The notes under the pieces are model-generated. The model was not told the DNA's origin and ran no database searches. It worked only from the letters and a program-made list of their open reading frames with translations. Below, in pieces: positions 24,403 to 35,979 of a stretch of DNA of 64,000 nt. This DNA is from Cryptomeria japonica (lineage: Eukaryota; Streptophyta; Pinopsida; Cupressales; Cupressaceae): the NCBI RefSeq assembly GCF_030272615.1, contig NC_081410.1, positions 220,771,415 through 220,835,414 of the forward strand. The letters are read 5' to 3'. The position numbers and the translations under genes are program-made. Every line of letters begins with the position of its first letter. Within the stretch, counting starts at the first letter, position 1.

Positions 24403-26095
24403 AAAGCATCATTTACGCCTTGCTGGAAAGGCCATCATTACCTGGCATTGTGGTAGATCTCCTACTATCTCCAATAAATCGCCACACACTTTGTGGGTTA
24501 CTCAGTGCGAAAATTTGAGCAGCATCGGGAAAGAAGGTCTCAATTTGCAGAGAAACAGAGCAGATAGCCTGCATCCGAAAATGGGAGGAGACCTAAGATG
24601 TGAAGAACCTGACAACACGTCGACCTAGAAAGCAATGCCTAAAGTCTGGGCGAAGCTGGAGAAGGGCTCTCTTACCAACTTCATGGAAAATCTTGAGGAC
24701 TATGACAAAGGTAGGGTTAACTTAGCCATTTCCAAGATTTCTGAAAACTGGTCTAATGGCTCTTTTAAACTTTACGGAGTTAAATTTAAGCTGGACACTG
24801 GGCTTATTTCAACTGTGAATGGAATGCCCCACATCGAGCTTAACTTCTTTCAAGACCTCAAGGTCTCCAACAATGCGGTTAACCTATTCCCGCGGAAAGA
24901 GAAAGAGCAGGCCAAAATAAGCAAGGCTACCGGGGGCTACTACGAAGCTGCAAACATCAAGAAGTCGTGGGGCTGGGTCCTGAACACAATCATGGAGTAT
25001 ATTACGATTGAAGGCCGTTTCTTCAGGGCACACACCTACCACTTTGTGCTCTTAAACCATTTCAGACACGACAAAAAAATGTCTCTACCCTACTACCTTT
25101 TTCGGTCCCTTTCCAGGTCCCTGAACAAACACAGGACTAACCCTTCCAGCCCGATTCTCCATAGCGGGCTCCTGCTGCTCATCTATGAGCATTGCAAAAC
25201 CCTCGCTCTGTAGGAAAATAAGCGGATTTTCGCTTCCCCGGGTAAAAGAAAGATGGAAGAGGGAGAAACTAGCAAGGAGAAGGCGTCATCCAGCAAGAAA
25301 AGGAAAAGTGCCCCCGGGTTGGAAATAGAGGACATTGTCAAGGAAAGTAGTGGTATGGAGACAGATGAATCTAATGGTGAAGATAGCTGGAAAGAAGAGG
25401 AGCTGGGCAACGAGAAAGAAAGTGGAGATTTTGAGCCTGGTCAAGATGTAAGCGATCACCCTAGTAAGGACAATAGCCATCTGATGGAAGAAATGACTCC
25501 CAAGGATAATGAGGAAACCGAAGTTAATTCTGAGAAGGAAATAAACAAAGACCTGACTGAGGAAAGGGATAGCAAGGACAAGGAAAGTGCTAGTGAGGGG
25601 CTTATCCTGGATAATCTCAAGAAGCTCTCGGAGGCCAGAATGGATTTCGACATACGGACCTACAAAACCCTGAAAAGCTTGGAAAAGAAAGGGATAAATT
25701 CGGATAAAAAGAGGGAGGATGAAAACAGAGAGCATATTAATTGGAAGCAGGAAATGGAGAACAAGGTAAAATCACTGGAAGAGGGAAAAGAAGCGATGAA
25801 AAATCTGATGGGAGTTATCCCAAGTATCCTCTCCGCTATCACCAAAAACCTGGAGGACATCGCCAAGGTCTTTGACCATACTCCTAAACTGGTTGTGGAT
25901 CTTGACCTGGAGGAGGAGACCATCCAGACTAGAAGTGGTGATGCTACCCTGACGGGCAGGATTGCGAAGAGAACCAGGGCCAGTATCAAGAAAGTTGTGG
26001 CTGCTGCTGCTAAGGACCCTCCCAACTTCAAAGAAAACATCAAAGAGCTACAAGAAATTAGTAGCACCCTGGCTAAAGCCCTGGAAAAAATCTGA
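24392..26095 (+). pseudogene. LINE-2 third ORF: helical N-terminal domain plus acidic coiled-coil tail
   Basis: A single frame of 568 codons interrupted by only two TAG codons (24626 and 25211). Its ATG overlaps the stop codon of the RNase H ORF (atgacaagtaa), in a different frame, an arrangement compatible with termination-reinitiation. The first part (to about 25210) contains DLKVSNNAVNLFPRKEKEQ, WGWVLNTIMEYITIEGRFF and LPYYLFRSLSRSLNKHR and is hydrophobic and helical. The second part (25253-26095) is Glu/Lys/Asp-rich with predicted coiled coil and ends ELQEISSTLAKALEKI. No catalytic motif is seen. The two-part layout resembles gene B, and the first part faintly recalls the Transposase_32 family; both are inferences. 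Confidence 0.6.
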
Positions 26096-26267
26096 TTCTT
26101 GGATGGCCTGCTGGCTTTTCGGGGCTTTTGTGGGTTTTCTTTGGTTTTCCGCTAGTTTTTTCTTTTTGGTTCCATTCCTCTCTATTTCTTGTGGCTTTGG
26201 TATTTAAGTCTTGCTTGTAAAGGGTTTCGGGGCCCCTTCAAAACCTCCTTTTTCATTAATAAAAAAC

Positions 26268-26776
26268 AAATAATATCTAACACATAAGATATCCTGAAAA
26301 CACATCAAGAGGTCCAATCCACATGCTACATAAAAGTTGGTCCATAACCTAGATCAACCGGGACCCAATATAGGTCCACACGCTACAACAATGATTTCCA
26401 TATGCCAAATCTCTAACATGATCACCATCAGCATCCTGAAACTCCACCAAAAGCTGCACCAACACCACTTATGCAATTCGTCAAAGATCTTCATCAAAAG
26501 CTCTACCACTGAAACCCTTGCCGAAACTAGAAACCAAGCTTCTAAGCAAACATGATATCATCCGATCACTAGACCAAAACCAACTTAGTGAATATGAGCA
26601 TGAGTATCATGAACATCATATCGGAGCCTACTAGATCATGTCAGATCCAAATCAACTAAAAACCACTCAACCTACTGGGACCATAAGGGTGTCGGTAAAG
26701 CATCCAAATAGCTAGTGTTGGCATCAATGACAAAACATCAATGCAACAAATAATCAATTCCACCAAATGGCCAACA
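26268..26776 (-). repeat. Element C 3' LTR, proximal part
   Basis: Resumes aaacaaataatatctaacac and ends ccaaatggccaaca, matching 32110-32638. The polypurine tract follows directly. Confidence 0.85.
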
Positions 26777-26790
26777 ATCTCCCCCTTTGG
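26777..26790 (-). other. Polypurine tract of element C
   Basis: The plus strand reads atctccccctttgg; the reverse strand is CCAAAGGGGGAGAT immediately before the 3' LTR, a classic Copia plus-strand primer site. Confidence 0.85.
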
Positions 26791-27157
26791 CATTGATGAC
26801 AACACTAGATGTGAAAAACATCTAAGTACCAAGAAATGCCAAACAAGTCTCCCCCAATGGAAGACAACCAATAATCTCCCGCATATAGCTCTGAAATAAA
26901 GACCAAACTCCCCCTGTGAATAATATCTCTGTAAAGCTCTAAATCTCTCCCTTTTCTTTTTCTTTTTCCTTTTTCACATCAATATCAGTCCCCCTTTGAC
27001 ATCAATGCCAGAAATCTGACAAAAATATCAAAGCAAAAACATAAACTACTGAATCACAAAACTAACTACTCCCCCTGAGCAATAGAATCCCCACATTAGT
27101 GCCAAATTGAATAGTATCTTTGATAATGCATACCGGGCTGATGCCAAACCGCATCAA
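26791..27157. other. Element C 3' untranslated region
   Basis: No coding sequence. It contains several further ctcccctg/ctttt pyrimidine runs that echo the polypurine tract. Confidence 0.6.
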
Positions 27158-30100
27158 TCAAGTCTCTACGGGAGGGGCAAAAACTCCCAATCTGTCTCTC
27201 AAGTACTCAAATGATTCCTTGGGTAAAGGTTTAGTAAAAATATCTCCAATCTGCTCTTTAGTGTTCACATAAACCAGTCTAACTTCATTTGCTTCCACCT
27301 TGTCCTTCAAAAAGTTGTACTTGATAGAAATATGCTTTGTCTTATAATGAAATACCAGATTCTTTGATATATCAATAGCAACAGATTTATCACAGTGAAT
27401 AACTACTGGTGCATCACAATCCACCTTTATATCCTTCAACATTTTCATCATCCATAAAACTTGTGTACAGTTAGTAGCAGCAACAACATATTTAGCTTCA
27501 ACAGTAGATAAAGAAGTACATGATTGTTTCTTGCTGATCCATGAAACCAACTTCTTTCCAAGAAAGAAAGCTCCACCGAAAGTACTTTTCCGGTCATCAA
27601 CATCTCCAGCCCAATCAGCATCTGTATATGCACATAAAGTAAAGTTGTCATCCTTAGGGTACCACAAATCATATTCTGATGTACCTTGCAAGTATCTAAA
27701 AATCCTTTTCACTGCAATCTCGTGATTTTCTCTAGGATCACTCTGAAATCTTGAAACAATACAAACAACATTCATAATGTCAGGCCTATTCTGAGTCAAA
27801 TAAAGTAGACCTCCAATCATAGATTTATATCTTGTAGGATTTACCGGTGCAGAAACATCTTTTCTTGTCAATTTCTCACTTGTAACCATAGGAGTACTTA
27901 CCGGTTTAGAATCTCTCATACCAAACTTCTTCAACAATTCCTTAGCATATTTAGTTTGACAAATAAAAATACCTTTGTCAGTCTAAGTAATTTGCAAATG
28001 TAAGAAAAATTTCATCTCACCAATCATAGACATCTCAAATTCTTTCTCCACATTCTTAGAAAATTCTATGCATAACTTATCTTCACCTCCAAAAATAATG
28101 TCATCAACAAATACTTCAATAATCAGTATATCATCATCAGTGATTTTATAATATAAATTACTATCAACACTACCCTTTGTAAAACCAAGTTTCAAAAGAA
28201 TATTATCCAACCTTGCATACCAAGCTCTAGGTGCTTGTTTCAATCCATATAAAGCTTTCCTTAACCTGCAAACCATGTTTGTATCATCTTGTAGTGAAAA
28301 AACATCAGGTTGCTCAATATAGACTTCCTCATCAAGATCCCCATTCAAAAATGCACATTTAACATCCATCTAATAAACCTTGTAGTTTTTATAAGCAACA
28401 TAGGCAAGAAATAATCTTACAATTTCAATCCTAGCTATAGGTGCAAAAGTCTCTCCATAATCAATTCTTTCCTTCTAACAATATCCTTTATAAACCAATC
28501 TAGCCTTATTCCTTATAACTTGACCATCCTTATTCAATTTATTTCTAAAAACCCATTTAGTTCCAATAACATTTTTATTTTTAGGCCGGGGAACCAAAGT
28601 CCATGTATTATTTTTCTCAATATGATCTTATTATTCTTCCATAGCTTTCAACCAATATTCATCTTTACATGCCTCAATTACTGATACCGGTTCAACTTGT
28701 GAAATTAAACATACGTCATTAGTTTCCAGGATAATTCTTGTCATCACTCCATTGCTCTTATCCCCAATGATTTGATCTTTTGAATGATTCAATTTCACAT
28801 ACCTAGGAGTAATCTGACTCTCTGTTCCTCTTCTTTGTTCTTCAGTCACTGTAGAATTTTTTGATATTGTCAGAGTAACTGGTTCAACACTCTATTCTGG
28901 TAAAGGTGCTACCGGTTCAGATATAATCATTTCCATTGTCGGTTCCTTCTCATAAACTCTGATTTGACTTCTGTTTAGCTCATCTACTTTGACATTAGCA
29001 CTCTCCATAATTCTATGCAATCTCTTGTTATAACATCTATATGCCTTGCTTTCGTTAGAATAACCAATAAATATGCCTTCATCATATCTAAGATCAAATT
29101 TGCCAATGATATCATCTCTCCTGATATAACATTTACTACCAATTTTTTTGAAATACTTAACTGTAGGTGTATTACCAAACCATAATTCATAAGGTGTCTT
29201 ACCGGTTTCTCCTTTGATATGTACTCTGTTGAATATATAAACCGCTGTGCTCACTGCTTCTCTCCAATAGATATGAGGTAGACTAGCTTCCATCATCATT
29301 GTTATAGCAACATCCAAGATAGTTTTGTTCTTCCTTTCCACAACTCCATTCTGCTGAGGTGTCCGGGGAGCAGAAAATTGTCTTCTTATACCATGCTTCT
29401 CACAAAAGTTATTAAACTCATTGGATGTGAATTCTCCACCATGATCTGACCTCAAACATTTAATCTTCAATCCTGTCTCAGTTTCCACTTTAGCCTTAAA
29501 GATTTAAAACTTTTCAAATGCTTCAAATTTTTTCTTTAGAAAAGTAACCCACATTATTCTAGAATAATCATCAATGATTAGCATGAAATATCTATCACCT
29601 TGAAATTTTTTAACTCTAGCAGGGCCACACAAATTAGTATGAATAAGACCAAGAACATCATTTGATTTATCTTGTATACTCCTAAAAGAGGTTTTGATAT
29701 GTTTACTCATTTGACATTCTTTACATACCGAATTATAGGGCTTCATAATCTTAGGTATATCCCTAACTGCCTTAGTTGAACTGATCTCTACAATGCAATC
29801 AAAATTCATACGACACAACCTTTTATGCCATAGCCAACTCTCAACAATCCATGTAATCAAACATGTCTTCTCACCGGAGTTCAAATGAAATATGTTACCT
29901 TTAGTCTGTGTACCGGTTGCAATCTCCAAACTAGATCTGTTAATGATTTTGCATTCTCCATCCCTAAACTGTAATTGAAATCCCTTATCCACCAATTGTC
30001 CTACACTCAAAATATTATGCCTTAAACCTTCAACATAATAAACATTGTCAGTATTGTTCTTACCATCCAATGATATAGTTCCTTTTCCTTTGATCATACA

Positions 30101-30382
30101 TGCTTTGTCATCTCCAAATCTAACTAGACCGCCATCAAATTCTCGCAAAGATATAAACTTCCCTTTATCTCCAGTCATATGATGTGAACAACCACTGTCA
30201 ATTACCCATTCATTCTTGTCTTCAATTTTAGAAGCAAGTGCCTTCTCTTCAGGTACATTCTCTTCCAATGTTGGATCATCTTCCTTGATAGCCAAGAATA
30301 CCCACTCCTTCCCATTGTCGGAACCACTAGCAAAGTCTTCTACCGGTTCATAATCAGAATCAGTAATGCCTTCCTCATCCAC
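27158..30382 (-). pseudogene. Element C pol: protease, integrase, RT, RNase H
   Basis: Right to left: protease with EWVIDSGCSHHMTG (about 30200); the pre-integrase zinc region HKRLCRMNFDC...CKECQ; integrase core with LIHTNLCGPA, IIDDYSRIMWV, LRSDHGGEF and QQNGVVERKN; RT with [32 protein letters not shown] and the intact catalytic box FVDDIIFG; RNase H with CAYTDADWAGD and a C-terminal IGDIFTKPLP. Stops and frame shifts separate the blocks (near 29500, 28880, 28630, 28370 and 27960). The first integrase aspartate reads HTN, a loss compared with HTD in element D. Non-functional as it stands. Confidence 0.9.
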
Positions 30383-30430
30383 TATGTAGCATGATTTGTC
30401 TTTGTTTTTCCTGTACTTATACTTGTTTTG

Positions 30431-31376
30431 TTATCTAGGGTTAGGCTTAAACGGTCTTCTAACTCTTTCTTCAAATCTTGAATTCCTTTCATATCTAGAT
30501 GCAAAATGACCAATCTTATTACCTGCAAAACCTTTAAAAGGTGCTTTTCCTTCATACTTACTTCCTACCGGTCCTTTAGGTACTCTTCTAGCAAATAGTG
30601 CTTCAAGTTGCTCAAAGTCATCATCTTCTCTCTTCATATCTTCCAATTCCTTTGCATATAAAGCTTTCCAATGTTTCTTACCGGTTGCAGATGTATATGC
30701 ATGAAAAGCAAGTTTAGTCTTCACAAAGGTCCAAAATTTTCAAGCTCAAAAGCATATAGTTTCCCAACCAAGGTATCTCTATTGACAAATGTATTAGCCA
30801 TTGTTCTCAACTCATTAATAGTAGTAGCCTTCATTTTGTAAGCCGGTGGTAGGACTCTTAGAACTTTAGAAATAATTTCATCTTCGCTCAGAGTTCCACT
30901 TGAACATTATATTTCCACAATAATATCATTTACCTTTTCCATGAATGCAGTAATCCTTTCATCTTCTTCCATCTTCACGTTTTCAAATCTCACCCGGTAA
31001 CCACAAAGTTTAGCAATATTCACTGTAGGGTCACCTTCATTAAGAGTCTCCAACTTATCTCATATAGCCTTTTTCTAGATGATTTGTTGGTTAATCTCAT
31101 TATTTGTTGATCAGAAAGTGCACACAAGAGGGCTTCTCTTGCTCTACAATCATTCTCAAGCTCCTTGTCCAGGTTTACCGGAGGAGGATGGCCAGATCTC
31201 GGATTATAGGGTGTGACACCATTTTGTGTGATCTGCCAAATCTCCTTGCCAAGACATCTCAGATGAGTCTCCATCCGAATCTTCCATACTATGTAATTTA
31301 TTCCATCAAGCCTCAAAATATCCCTCCAAAAGATAGCTCGAGATGAACTGGATGAACTTGAACTGTTAGACACCAT
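30431..31376 (-). pseudogene. Element C gag
   Basis: Starts MVSNSSSSSSSS then LDGINYIVWKIRMETHLRCLGK, the UBN2-type Copia gag. It is broken near 31020 and between 31020 and 30724. The nucleocapsid knuckle reads GFAGNKIGHFASRYER; the three cysteines of CCHC are replaced (Gly, Gly, Tyr) while His remains. The sister element D keeps CFACNKIGHFASKC. Confidence 0.85.
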
Positions 31377-31414
31377 AGGATCTTCCTCAAGCGGTTAAGC
31401 TTTTTGCAGAGAGG

Positions 31415-31434
31415 ACCAAAGCTTTGATACCAAT
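31415..31434 (-). other. Primer-binding site of element C
   Basis: The reverse strand reads ATTGGTATCAAAGC directly after the 5' LTR, close to the initiator-Met tRNA complement TGGTATCAGAGC used by Copia elements. Confidence 0.8.
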
Positions 31435-32638
31435 TGTTAGACAGTTCAAATAACCAGAAGACAATTGAGAGGGGAGGGGGGTGAATCAATTGTCATAGAT
31501 TACCAGAACCATTAGCAGTTAAAACTTTAATACCATAACCCAAAACATTAATACCGGAATAGTAGTTAAACCAATTAAGCATAAACAATAATCACAGAAT
31601 AAATACCATCCACATGACACCAAGATTTATACATGCAAAACCCGGTAAAGGGAAAAACCACAGTGGGAATCCCACCCACAATCAGATAATACTTTTGTAG
31701 TAAGAATGTGAATTACAATTGAGGGGCCTGCACTTGCAGGAAGGCAACAACTTAGAGCACATTGCTCATCACAAAAGGAGTCTCACTGACTACATAGAAA
31801 TCCAGACTACAATCCAGAGAAGTCTGCAAAAGATAGCATCTCCTATGCCTGAGTACAATTCTGGTTAAGCTCAATACCGAAGGACTAAATCCTCTTACAT
31901 AAACCCAATTCGATCTTCAATGATCAACCAAATCCTCTGCCTAACTGATATTACATTATTCACACATTACATTCCTTTCCCATAACCATGTATAATCTAT
32001 AATGAGATCTTACATCTATATATACAAACCCTCGACCATAAACAATTAGGTCGGCCACCAGATAATAAACCAATTACATAATTATAAACTATGTCCGCCT
32101 TAGACCAAACAAATAATATCCAACACATAAGACATCCTAAAAACAAATCGAGAGGTCCAATCCACACGCTACATAAAAGTCGGTCCATAACCTAGATCAA
32201 TCGGGACCCAGTATAGGTCCACACGCTACAACAATGATCTCCATCCGCCAAGTCTCAAACATGATCACCATCAACATCTTGAAACTCCACCAAAAGTTGC
32301 ACCAACACCACTTATACAATTCATCAAAGATCTTCATCAAAAGCTCTGTCGATGAAACCCTCATCGGAACTAGAAACCAAGCTTCTAAGCAAACATGATA
32401 GCATTTGATCACCACTCCAAAACCAACTTTCTGAATATGAGCATGAGTATCATGAACAAGCCAATTCCATAACCAAATCATACCGAAGCCTACCGGATCA
32501 TGCTTGATCCAAATCAACCAGAAACCACTCAACCTACCGGGACCAAAAGGGTGCCGATAAAGCATCCAAACATCTAGTGTTGGTATCAATGACAAAACAT
32601 CAATGCAACACATAATCAATTCCACCAAATGGCCAATA
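31435..32638 (-). repeat. Element C 5' LTR
   Basis: A 1,204-bp repeat, TGTTAG to CCAATA, matching the split 3' LTR. The terminal CA has mutated to TA. Confidence 0.88.
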
Positions 32639-32719
32639 TATTGATCAAGGCATCTCTTGATCAACCACTTTTTTGTCAGGGGCATTGCAACCCCTAACAT
32701 TTTATGAAAGGACCTTCAT
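32639..32719 (-). pseudogene. LINE-1 ORF2 start
   Basis: ATG at 32719 opens MKVLS, then a stop where Trp is usual, then NVRGCNAPDKK and, after a frameshift, WLIKRCLDQ. This is the canonical start of a plant L1 ORF2 endonuclease. Element C inserted 27 codons in; the reading continues at 21452. Confidence 0.85.
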
Positions 32720-32780
32720 TTCTCCCAGGAAAAAGGCATAGCCTTTTCTCAATCTAAATTCGCTTTGACCCTTTGCACTC

Positions 32781-34241
32781 TCAGCTTTCTAACTGCATTT
32801 TAATTATTTTTGGACCTCTCCGTCTTTTCTCCCTTGTCTTGGCTTTATCCCTACCAAATTTAGATTGACTTAGCGTACATTTTCTTAGAATACCTTTTGT
32901 GGCCGAAAGACCCGATAAGTCTTTCTCCTTTTTGTTCTCCATACAATTAATATCGCTCAGCATTCCAATCAAAGAAGTGCCAAAGTCTCTATTTTCCTCC
33001 ATCAAAAGCTCTACATTTCTTACAAGAGAAATCCAAATATCTTTAAACTAGGCATATTCCATTGCTCCATCTACCTCCTCTTTTTCAAATCTTGTCAATG
33101 TTAACCAATGATCACAACTAGCCTCCTTATCTAATGTTTCAACTCATTGTCCAACAATACACAAATCTTAGACTTACTCCCATCCTCAGCATCCCGCATA
33201 TGCGTATTCTCTCCTAAGGGATTGCAGATAGGTAGTTTCTCTTGATCCAAACCCTTCTCCTCAACAACCTTGTTGGCTTCCGCCCTCAGCATGACTTCCT
33301 CCAAATATGGAGAAGCTTTAATCATCCTGTCACAATTACCCATTCTTATGATAATCAAAGGATCATCAAACACCCTATCCTTATTAAGATCTTCCTCTAA
33401 GACACCCTCTATACCCCCTACAATCGATATTTCTTTTTCAAATTCAGGTGGAACCCTACCCCCTTTGTCAATGTCCATAGAACTCAAGCCATCTTGGTCC
33501 ACATAGCTTGTTCGGTCCTTATTGATGTCCTCTAGTTTGTCAGTAAGAATACTCTGTTCTAGCCCTTTCCTTTTCTTATTCCTTGTACAATCCTCAACTG
33601 TGTGGCCAACTTCTTTGCATTTCGAATAATTTTCCACTATATCCTCCACTTCAATCTCTTGCCACTAACACCCTTCCCTAGATCAATTTTCTATTCCTAA
33701 CATACATACTATGTTCTTTTTTGTCCAAGCCTCATTCGCCTTCAAGAATTTCCCAATTCTATCACCAATGCATTTTAGGGTTTTAAGGTCCTAGTACTCA
33801 TGAGGCAAGTTGTACAATTTGATCCAAATTGACACCTCTTCAATGGATGCTTTCTTTATATCAAAGTTGGGCACCCGATATCTAATGAAAAATCCCATTC
33901 CCCCAATCATGAATGGACCATTATTCAAAATCCACACCTTCTCTCTTGCATTAGTACAAATAACCAAATAGAATCCATTTGGAAGTGTTTTTAGATCAAA
34001 ATATTTACCCCATTGCTCATCACACCATTTTCTTACCCTTGAAAAGGCAGACTAGCCCTTAACCCATTTCATGAAAAATACATTTTCTTTTAAAAACAAT
34101 CGTATCTTTCCATTGAGTATTATCAACATTCAAAGAAATCACTCGATTATTCTCAGTTTTGATACATATCCATTTTTTCAGTGGTTTTGCATCCTTCTGC
34201 TTTAGCCTCCACAATTTATTTTCTATGCTTTTGAAGTCCAA
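32781..34241 (-). pseudogene. LINE-1 ORF1 (DUF4283-like with zinc knuckle)
   Basis: Right to left: ENKLWRLKQKDAKPLKKWICI and FYLVICTNAREKVWILNNGP, then GGMGFFIRYRVPNFDIKKASIEEVSIWIKLYNLPHEY, the DUF4283 signature of plant LINE ORF1 proteins that bind element RNA. A zinc knuckle follows near 33600-33640 (YSKCKEVGHTVEDC), with Tyr in place of the first Cys. The C-terminal half is acidic and low complexity (33500-32781). Stops and frameshifts occur at several places. Confidence 0.82.
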
Positions 34242-35440
34242 ATTAGGGCTAGAGTGAATCCTTTCAAACTCCCATCTATTATTTGTGAAAGAGTCTCATT
34301 TATCCTTATTGTTTATTCAAAGCTGCGATGGTTCATGATTCCCATTTGCCAGATCCTTCCATGCCCTCCCTAGTGGCCTCCAAACAATGTTTCGATACCC
34401 TTGAAATTTGTGTTCCCTGACCGACCAACCATTTCTGCTTCCATTGTCTTTGCGAAACCCTAACCCTTAGCCCTTACACTGCTCCATCCCACCAAGACAT
34501 TTCATCTTTGTTTACTATAAAAGATTAGGCATTCCACATTGCAAACCATTGTATTATTATTATTATAATTATATTAGATTGAGATAATTAGAAGTTGTCT
34601 GATTGCATGATGGAGATAGACATAATTGATTGATCAATTAAACTCAGAGTGAGAGGTAGTTGAAAGGAGAAAATAAATAAAATATTTTTTTCCTTTCATG
34701 CATTTAAGGGTCACAAACACGTCAAATTAAATGTTTCTATTTTTTATTAACAACATTTTTATATTCATTATGTGAATGTAATATGCTTTTTGTGTAATAA
34801 CTTCAATTGATATCTCTTACATTTCTTTAAATAAATATATTTAAGATATCTATACTATTTGAAACTTAGATAATTGAAAAGATGGAAACTAATTTTTTTT
34901 TAATATTTAACATGTAATCAAATAAATAAAAATATTGAATGTAAAGGAGATGGACATGATGAAGAAAATATAATTTCATTTCATGAAGAATAACATGCAT
35001 CTCACTTCATTAATGACTCCTTATTTATGCTATTCTCCCTCATTAAAATGATACATTCATTTACAATTTTTTAAGTTGGAGAAGACAATGTGGAAGAAAT
35101 CTTTCATGCACCCCTTGGCATTTCAGCAAAACATAAGTTACATCTCATAATGAATGAATGAAAGGTTTTAATAACATCCACGAGACCAAACAACCTATAT
35201 GACCCACGGATAGGCAACAAAAGAAGAGTATACAAAGGAAGAGAGTCTTTTTATGCATGCGTATCATAAGTTTGTGTCTAGAAGTTTTGGCATTTGTATC
35301 ATAAGCTTGTGAGTTGTGCGTGGGCTATAACCACAATTAAAAGTAGGAGAGCAAGGTGAAATAATAAAAGCACCTAGATTGCTAATTCCTCCACAATACC
35401 AGAGGCAGCCTCGAGCTACAATACTATGTTATTTAAATTT
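34242..35440. other. LINE-1 5' leader, then AT-rich flank
   Basis: Up to about 34500 the sequence still looks like LINE-1 5' region. From 34540 to 35440 it is AT-rich (ttattattatt, ttaaataaatatatttaag) with no convincing ORF or repeat partner in this window. It is the probable upstream region of the host gene starting at 35492. Confidence 0.5.
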
Positions 35441-35491
35441 CTGCGACCGCCTCCATAACAAGCTGGGCGAAGAATAGTTACCTGAGCAACA

Positions 35492-35630
35492 ATGAAGAAA
35501 GCTTGGAGCCTACGGCGTTTGCGGTGTGTCCATGCGGCCACGAGAATGGAACCCTCGCCCTCGCCCATTTCTTCCATAGGCTCAACGCTGCCTTCTTCCT
35601 CTTCCGCTTCCGCGGGAGATTCTCAGCGCT
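35492..35630 (+). CDS. Host gene exon 1: leader peptide-like N-terminus
   Basis: ATG in the plant-like context caacaatgaag opens 46 codons in a locally GC-rich island: MKKAWSLRRLRC, then a Ser/Pro-rich stretch ending SSSSASAGDSQR. It is basic and serine-rich with one Glu and one Asp, typical of a plastid or mitochondrial targeting peptide. A donor-like gctgtatgt follows at 35631. The exon leaves one spare base (phase 1) and exon 2 at 58984 opens with two bases, together making Trp47. The overlapping +2 ORF (from 35503) has no compatible continuation. The gene is not recognised. The promoter was not defined. Confidence 0.6.
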
Positions 35631-35979
35631 GTATGTATTTCTCTTTTGTAATCCTTTATACGGTATATTACTCTTATTAAAAAAAGTAAATTTATTCAGT
35701 TTTAGTTCAGTTGTGAATTAATGTTGATTTAGTTACTTAAACGTGAACGAGGAAAGCAGCAGCTATAAGAGTGAACGAGACATGCAACTAATTATGCAAT
35801 GATCTGTCATAGAAGAAATGAGTAGCGAAGAGAAATAGCTTATTTTGAATATCATACATCTAATTTATCCTACAACATGCTGTGTACAATTCTTGTGAAA
35901 ATTTCACGCGGACCGGACATAACCCAAACTAAATTGTGTTGTTAATTTTGCATGGATATATACTTGAATTCAGGACTTT

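Larger units (their letters stand above)
22098..26267 (+). mobile_element. LINE-2: 5'-truncated L1-type LINE inside the element C LTR
   Basis: The sequence starts mid-RT (NGSPFSFFKSSRGLRQ) and ends in a short A-rich tail after cattaataaa. The coding order is RT, zinc-binding region, RNase H, and a third ORF. It has far fewer disablements than LINE-1. Comparison with the intact LTR shows that about 20 bp of target sequence was lost, and no convincing target duplication was found. Confidence 0.85.
21453..32638 (-). mobile_element. Copia LTR retrotransposon C
   Basis: A complete but decayed Copia element: 3' LTR (21453-22097 plus 26268-26776), polypurine tract, RNase H, RT, integrase, protease, gag, primer-binding site and 5' LTR (31435-32638). 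Target duplications are gattg (21448-21452) and tattg (32639-32643), one base apart. Removing the element rejoins LINE-1 as CLDQSRPDVIF. Domain order gag-protease-integrase-RT-RNase H defines Copia. Confidence 0.9.

Noticed and set aside
35503-35721. Overlapping 72-codon ORF in another frame of exon 1
   Set aside because: It runs through the donor site and its phase does not fit the open frame of exon 2.
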